Assembly (NCBI GenBank): GCA_021399445.1
Contig: JAJTUQ010000005.1
Coordinates: forward strand, 1,984,001 to 2,048,000
Source: Xylogone sp. PMI_703
Lineage: Eukaryota > Ascomycota > Leotiomycetes
Reading direction: 5' to 3'
Length of the DNA: 64,000 nucleotides
Position numbers and translations under genes: made by a program. The notes under the pieces were generated by a model. It was not told the origin of the DNA. It saw only the letters and a list, made by a program, of their open reading frames with translations, and searched no databases. Positions 58,043 to 64,000 of the stretch are shown here, one piece after another; the first letter of the stretch is position 1; each line of letters begins with the position of its first letter.

Positions 58043-61000
58043 ATTTGCAACTGTCAAACTTACTAGGATGCGAATTTGCTGACGGCGCCAGCTGGCTGAC
58101 TGTGCCATCGTCCACGCCACTATCTCAAAGTGCCAAGGAGAGCTACCCGCTTCTGGGAAAGCTTGACCCACATGAGTGCCAAGCGAGCCAAGGATATCGG
58201 GAGGAAAGTGTTGGATGCCTCAGTCCGCGTTTCTCGTAAGCCTGAACGGGGTACACGAGTCAGTGGGTCAAAAAACATGTGACAGAATAATGCAGGCGAA
58301 GAAATGAGACCGAAAATAAAGAAGCCGTTTCATAACTTTTCCCATCACTGTCAGCCAGCTGTTGGAGTCGGTGTTGAAACCCTGAGGATGTGCCTTGCGT
58401 GCAACTTTCTGGTTGGTGATCCATCGTTGTTCGGAACTCCACTCTTCAGAAGTGCCAGAATACCCACAGTCCCACTGGAAGGACGGAGGGAATTGGACAA
58501 CCACCGCGGCCTTGCGCCTTGGGGTGGGTTCTGGCGTTCTGGCGATGATCGTCGGGACAAGTCGGACAAATCGGCTCAACGATGCAGCTGAATATCCACT
58601 TAATTCCTCGTGAGCGAGGCGTCTGAAGTGGGAAGGACTACTTCTCCTGTGCACTTAGGCTGCACGGGGATGGATTTGGGGATTGGAGCAGGCATTATTG
58701 TATTTCCAACACAGCACACAGGAGACCGTACATACGTACATACGAGGATACAGTACTGTAGTTCAACCGCCAGGGATGCACCGATGTACCGTAATAGTTA
58801 GTCTGCATAGTGCCGGTTTTATGTTTCGTGGACGAACGGATGAGAGAATGGATTGATGGATGATGGACGGTTGAGCGTGTGGTTGATGAAGAGTTGAATG
58901 AGGGGAACGCCAGAAAAGAGCAGGATTCTTGCTCATAGTCAACTGCAACTCATCACGATCATCATCACCATCTCATCCAGGTGACAACTGACAAGACTTG
59001 TTGATGCTTTAACTTGCCGGAAACCAGGTTCGATAGTGCCAATCATGCCCGGATGTACCTTACACGCCTGCAACAACGGCGGCTGCAGACATACGCTGAG
59101 TCAGTGAGGGGTTGAGAAGGATATCATGGAAAGCTGGATATCACAGGTATTCGACTTCATCTTCATGTTAGCCAGAAGGACGGTTGTTTCGTGATTAGGT
59201 CTCCTCCCCAACACACGTAGATGCACGGCACGGGAGAAGAAACAGGCAAATGTTGTACCGTAAAGACATGATATTAAGAGCTGGGGTTTCGACGCTCCAG
59301 TCCTTGGGTATTGATGACAATCCAGCATCTGCTACGGCCCGCCCGGCCTAAGGTACTGTAGTGCCCACCAAAGATTAGCAGGGGAACACCAAACTAGCAA
59401 AAGACTCAAGGAAATCATTGGAGCGAGTGTGGGAGATATTGGGTTGGGGATTTTCAGCTGAAACGGTGCTTTGCAGGAATTCATTAGATACCGTAATTGC
59501 AAGGACTGGACGGGTGATGGAGATGGCTGGTATTCAAGTGTACCCACGGCTGCACCATTTTGCCCAGTTTCAAAAAGAAAGTTAGACCATGCTGAACAGC
59601 TCATCTCATTTCTTTCAGACACGGCAAGAGCGAAATGCCTTCGCGGCTTTCATTTTGCGGTGAAGGAGCAAGGTGGCGAACTTTGATGAGATAGATATAT
59701 GATACTTGAATATTAGTACCAGACAAGCACAGCACAGTCAGAGCGATAAGATGACAGATGACAGAATGGAAGACAGAGTAAAGGTAGTTGGGTACCGTAG
59801 ATAGATGGTGGCCCACACGCGATGGAAGGGGGAGGGGAAGTGCGGTAACTTTTGCAGCAACTCCATCACTTTCCCATACAAAACACCCTGCAGGTCCCTG
59901 GGTGCGCCAGGTACTTCCCAGACGCCCCAAGGCCGGCGGTGCTGCACTGTAACTGGGGCTTTTGCTCCTGCGCTGGAGGGACTGTGAGTGGATGCCCTGG
60001 GGGATAAGAAGGACCCTCGGACCCTTATGCTGCAAGTCATTGGACATACAGCCGGGCAGAGCGTGGCCCCTGTAGAGACCCGGCTTTCCATTCTTGCGCG
60101 TTCTTGTGCCTTTTGTTGATGGGACCTCTGCAGAAGAGACATCGTTGGCATCGCGATTGTCCCAGTACGGTAATGTCCCGTGTATTGCACCGAGGAGAGA
60201 AGTATTGGTACTGACACTGGTACTGGTTGGAATAGCTATCCTTCCTGTACAGTACTGTCCCTCTTCCCACGCAGACTCAACACCAGTTTCCCAGCAAGAT
60301 GTTCATCATCATACAGATGTACCCGAGCTGTCATGCTCTGCTTCGTGAGGTATTTTGATGAAACTGCGGGAATTGACAAGTGAAGGCGCCTTTGCTGCTG
60401 GAACAAACTCGTATCTTGGATAGACAATTGCGAGATAAGTGGGCCAGTGAAGTAATTGAGGCTGTACTTGCAGACTTTGGTACCGCTGGCTGCAGGGTTA
60501 ACAGGCGTCGAATATTGGAAAATGCAACGGAGGATGGAAAAACAGGAATCCCTCGATGAGTCGATGGATAATCACCCCGGAAGCGATCGGTTTCCTGTGT
60601 TACCATGGAACGACGCAGGGCCGCTCCTTCTTCGCCCTTGCCGGATGGTGGAGGCACGGGAGGGTGGTGGTACAGCGGCGTAAAGGGACATTACTGTAAC
60701 CACGATTTCAGCCAAGTACTTTCGCAATTACAGCCGTATGGAGTACTGCCTTTCACATACTGTGTATTATTATTGACTTCGATAGTGAGGGAGGATCGCG
60801 TTGAGCCTGGCGTGGAGCCGAGTTGGATTGACAGGCTCGGGCTCCTGCACGGCTACGCCCAGTCTGATAACTTTTGGCTTTTTGCCCTGCAGCGACGAGT
60901 ACGCAGGACGAATGAATCGGGATTGCATGCCTGCAGGCACACACTCCAGCACACTCCAGCACACCACGTACTATGCACAATGCACAATTTACTAAAAGAG

Positions 61001-61659
61001 CACACTTTGGGGTAGAGATCCCCAAAACCAATCAATCATCGAACTCCCTCGGTTCTGGGAAAGACCCACCGTGATCGTGAATACGCTCGATACCCTCTTT
61101 TCCCCTTTGCGGAGGTGGAACGCACTGTGGACCAGCGCAGCTTCTCTCGGCGGATCACTGCGCACTACACGAGGCAGACGATTACCATACGGCATATTAC
61201 AGGCCGCGTTGAACTCGTACGTCTGTTGCATATGTTCTCCTAGGATGTTAGAATGCTAGCCGTGTCTTCCACGGCGACTAGCAGCATGCGCTGGGAGAAA
61301 TGAGGCCGAAGCGATGCGATAAGAGATTGTGAAAATGGCTCACAATGGTAGAATGGCAGAATGACAGGAGCAAAAAGCCCCGAAGAAGCCCAAAGAGATC
61401 TGTTGGTGATTGCTGGATTGAGTTGCTTGCGTGAGAAGATCTTCGAGAACGACGACATTGCACGTTGCTGCAGTTGCTGGCGTGCTGCCACCGTGATACC
61501 ACAGCAACACACCGAGCACACCTCATATCTGTCTTCAGCTTGTGAAGATGATGTGAGCGTGCAGCCTCGGGTTGTCGTGGACGTCGTCGTGAGTGCACCT
61601 CGTGTGGTAAGTTGTGCAGCAAGATGGGTATCGTGATTCGGTCAGAGGCACAAGCTGGG

Positions 61660-61694
61660 AAGCAAGTAAGCAAGCAAACAAGCAAGCAAACAAA
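61660..61694. repeat. AAGC/AAAC tetranucleotide repeat
   Basis: About eight imperfect AAGC, AAAC or AAGT units. Confidence 0.7.
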
Positions 61695-62750
61695 TTCCCT
61701 CACTCCCCGTATCAACATCGTGAGCATCATCCAGGGACCACCGCAACGGGAAGAAACTGCGCATCGTGAAGCAAATGCTGTTTGACGTCGTGCTACACGT
61801 GTAGATGTTCTCTCTCCTCTGGTGGTTTGGCGCAGAGGGGACTTCGACGTCATATGGGCGGCTTGGATCCTGTTTGGGCATCAGCGACAACCACAGGAAG
61901 TAGCAGTACCTGCAGATCTTTACTCCTACGCAGTCCAAGCAGTGCGCACCAATACACTCGATTTTGGTCCAAGACGGTCTGCGCACCGTCACTCAATCGC
62001 CATCTTTGCCATCATCGCCATCATCGCCTTCCGGTGCCAGCTAAGGAACAAGGCAGAGGGATGCGCAAAGACGGGCAACGGCTGGTACGGTACGTTTTGG
62101 ACGTGCCAGCGAGCCCCATACGGATGCAGCGATAACTTATCGCACCCTATGGGGGAGTGAGGTGAGGGGCACGCGAAGTGGGCTGCCATGACGGACGGCT
62201 TGCTGCTTTAGAGACAAGGGCGGTTGTGGCCGCTTATTCGACGAACGGATCTCACTGAAACGGCCATCCCATTCACCGGCCACCACGCTGCCACCGCCAG
62301 TGCCGCCAAGCTGCGCACCCATGCACTGCCCTGCCGCCTTAAGCTGCAAGCCCCCTGCGACTGCGGCAACTTTGCGTCATGGGCAGCCAGGAGCCCTGCA
62401 GCGCCATGATGTGTGTGCCACCCTCTCTCCCAGCAATCCCAGCAATCTCTCACATCTCCCACCCATCTCCCAGGCAATCCCAGCAGCCACCGGCGCCCTA
62501 AGGGTCCTGGAGATGCGTGATGGGCGTCCAATCACGGCTGCTGGTCCCTTCGATGGCGCTGCCCCCGTCTGCCAGCCCATCGTGGAGACGGCCGTGGTTG
62601 CGACGGAACTTGCAACCGATGGAAGCACAGTGACGGAAGGACGGTCTTGGAGTTGCGGAAGAAACAACTAAACCACTTCCTGCAAATTGAAGGAGGCAGA
62701 GATGTCTCCTCTGTCCGTTTGCCTCCCCCCGCAGCGCCAAACCCTTGGAC

Positions 62751-62772
62751 GTCCTGCCAGTCCTGCCAGTCC
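62751..62772. repeat. GTCCTGCCA nonamer repeat
   Basis: Two tandem copies of GTCCTGCCA followed by GTCC, upstream of the mannitol dehydrogenase gene. Confidence 0.6.
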
Positions 62773-62828
62773 CACCCTCACGACGACACGACCCTTTTCT
62801 CCAGACGCCCTAACCCGCAGATCGATGA

Positions 62829-62834
62829 TATAAG
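62829..62834 (+). promoter_or_regulatory. TATA-like element (candidate)
   Basis: TATAAG about 300 bp before the ATG at 63128, followed by CT-rich DNA free of ATG codons to the start, consistent with a fungal leader. Confidence 0.35.
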
Positions 62835-63127
62835 ACTTCCCACTCGCCCTCACGATTCCCTCCTCCATTCCTCAATTCCTCAGAGATCTTCTGCCTTTTG
62901 TCCACCGATCACCATCTGATCGAGATTTGATACCCGCTACTATTCGACACTAGTCACTAACTTCCGACACTAAGCATCCTCGTTCCTACTTCTAACCAGG
63001 ATATCTTATCTTCTGACACCTTTTGAACCTGTCGACTCTCGAGCTTTCAGCCTCAAAACACTTTCTCAACATCTACAAACCAAACCACCTCCCCACATCT
63101 CACAAATTCACACACAACTATCCAACC

Positions 63128-64000
63128 ATGTCGATGACGAAGAAGGCTGTACACTTCGGTGCTGGCAACATTGGCCGCGGCTTCGTGGCCGTTCACCTGC
63201 ACAAGAGCGGCTATGAGGTCGTCTTTGCGGATGTCATGGATAGCGTCATCAACGAGCTCAACACACACAAGTCCTACAAGGTCATCGAGGTCGGTACCGA
63301 GAGCAACAACGAGGAAGAAGTCACCAACTACCGCGCCATCAACTCCAAGACACACGAGCAAGACCTCATTCGGGAAATCAGCGAGGCAGACATCGTCACC
63401 TGCTCCGTCGGCCCCAACATCCTGAAGTTTATTGCTCCCGTCATTGCCAAGGGCATTGACCTGCGGTCGAATGACCAGAAGCCAGTTGCCGTGATTGCAT
63501 GCGAGAACGCCATTGGCGCCACCACCCAGCTCGAAGAATATATTAAGAGCACCAAGAACACTCCCGAGCATAGATTAGCCGACCACTCCAAGCGTGCCCG
63601 ATATGCCAACTCCGCCATCGACCGCATCGTGCCGGCCCAGGATCCGGACTCGGGGCTGAACGTCAAATTAGAAAAGTTCTTCGAGTGGATTGTGGAGAAG
63701 GAGCCCTTCGAGGATTGCGGCGGGGCCCCAGAGATTGAGGGCGTCAAGTGGGTGACCAACCTCCTGCCATACATTGAGCGCAAGCTGTACACCGTCAACA
63801 CCGGTCATGCCACTGCTGCATACTACGGATACTACCTCCAGAAGACAACCGTCTATGATGCCCTGCAAGATCCTCGGATCATGAACGAGGTCAAGGCCGT
63901 TCTGGCCGAGACCAGCCGCATGCTCATTGACAAGCATGGTGCCGACGAAGATGAACAGAAGGAATACGTGGCCAAGATTATCAGACGTATCAGCAACCCC
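63128..64000 (+). CDS. mpdA: mannitol-1-phosphate 5-dehydrogenase (5' part, truncated by window)
   Basis: The frame opens at ATG 63128 and is still open at the last base, giving 291 residues of an expected 390 or so. The Rossmann NAD-binding motif GAGNIGRGF lies at residues 11-19, followed by typical long-chain mannitol dehydrogenase segments ([50 protein letters not shown] with the active-site Lys region). The enzyme interconverts fructose-6-phosphate and mannitol-1-phosphate with NAD in the cytosol, the main route of fungal mannitol synthesis. ATG 63134 is a possible alternative start two codons later. No intron is seen in this part. C-biased codon use suggests strong expression. Confidence 0.96.
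   Translation, partial: MSMTKKAVHFGAGNIGRGFVAVHLHKSGYEVVFADVMDSVINELNTHKSYKVIEVGTESNNEEEVTNYRAINSKTHEQDLIREISEADIVTCSVGPNILKFIAPVIAKGIDLRSNDQKPVAVIACENAIGATTQLEEYIKSTKNTPEHRLADHSKRARYANSAIDRIVPAQDPDSGLNVKLEKFFEWIVEKEPFEDCGGAPEIEGVKWVTNLLPYIERKLYTVNTGHATAAYYGYYLQKTTVYDALQDPRIMNEVKAVLAETSRMLIDKHGADEDEQKEYVAKIIRRISNP

Larger units (their letters stand above)
56604..63127. other. 6.5 kb gene-poor block before the mannitol dehydrogenase gene
   Basis: Open frames are short, overlapping and low-information. The block includes three CACGTG hexamers (57964-58042), an AAGC/AAAC repeat (61660-61694), many GTAC-centred palindromes and, at the right end, the promoter and CT-rich leader of the next gene. 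No transposon features were found. Confidence 0.5.

Overview
This window comes from a filamentous ascomycete (Pezizomycotina) nuclear genome. Genes carry many short GT-AG introns (about 50-110 nt), often with a visible CTAAC/CTGAC branch site, and there are no operons. The proteins are typical of Pezizomycotina: Bro1, mitochondrial Lon, condensin Smc2, an Ole1-type desaturase fused to cytochrome b5, a Zn2Cys6 factor, an ABCC transporter and mannitol-1-phosphate dehydrogenase. Protein-level resemblance suggests Leotiomycetes, but this is an inference I could not test.

Layout from left to right: the tail of an unidentified gene (1-150); bro1 (ESCRT-associated, +); pim1 (mitochondrial Lon protease, +); a 3.5 kb non-coding block with a dense CCAAT array; an atypical protein-kinase-like gene (+); a 3.1 kb spacer; ole1 (+); a hotdog thioesterase gene (-) divergent from smc2 (+); a MOSC/mARC-like gene (+); a 5.6 kb gene-poor block; a Zn2Cys6 transcription factor (+); a NOT2 gene of the CCR4-NOT complex (+) with an in-frame TGA; a Cue1-like CUE-domain membrane protein (+); an uncharacterised gene followed by a decayed copy of its own 3' end; an F-box gene (-); a 15-exon full-length ABCC transporter (-); two small low-confidence genes (-); about 6.5 kb without a convincing gene; and the start of mannitol-1-phosphate 5-dehydrogenase (+), cut by the window edge.

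The recognised genes are mostly unrelated housekeeping functions: endosomal sorting, mitochondrial proteolysis, lipid desaturation, chromosome condensation, mRNA deadenylation and ER-associated degradation. I see no secondary-metabolite cluster, no intact transposon, no tRNA and no CRISPR. The most interesting points are the in-frame stop in NOT2, which is either a lesion or an in-frame 93-nt optional intron; a phase-preserving 39-nt potential cassette exon in the same gene; the duplicated and decayed 3' end next to the uncharacterised gene; and unusually dense CCAAT boxes upstream of the kinase-like gene.

Exon boundaries were placed by eye from splice consensus, phase and protein continuity. 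They need RNA evidence.
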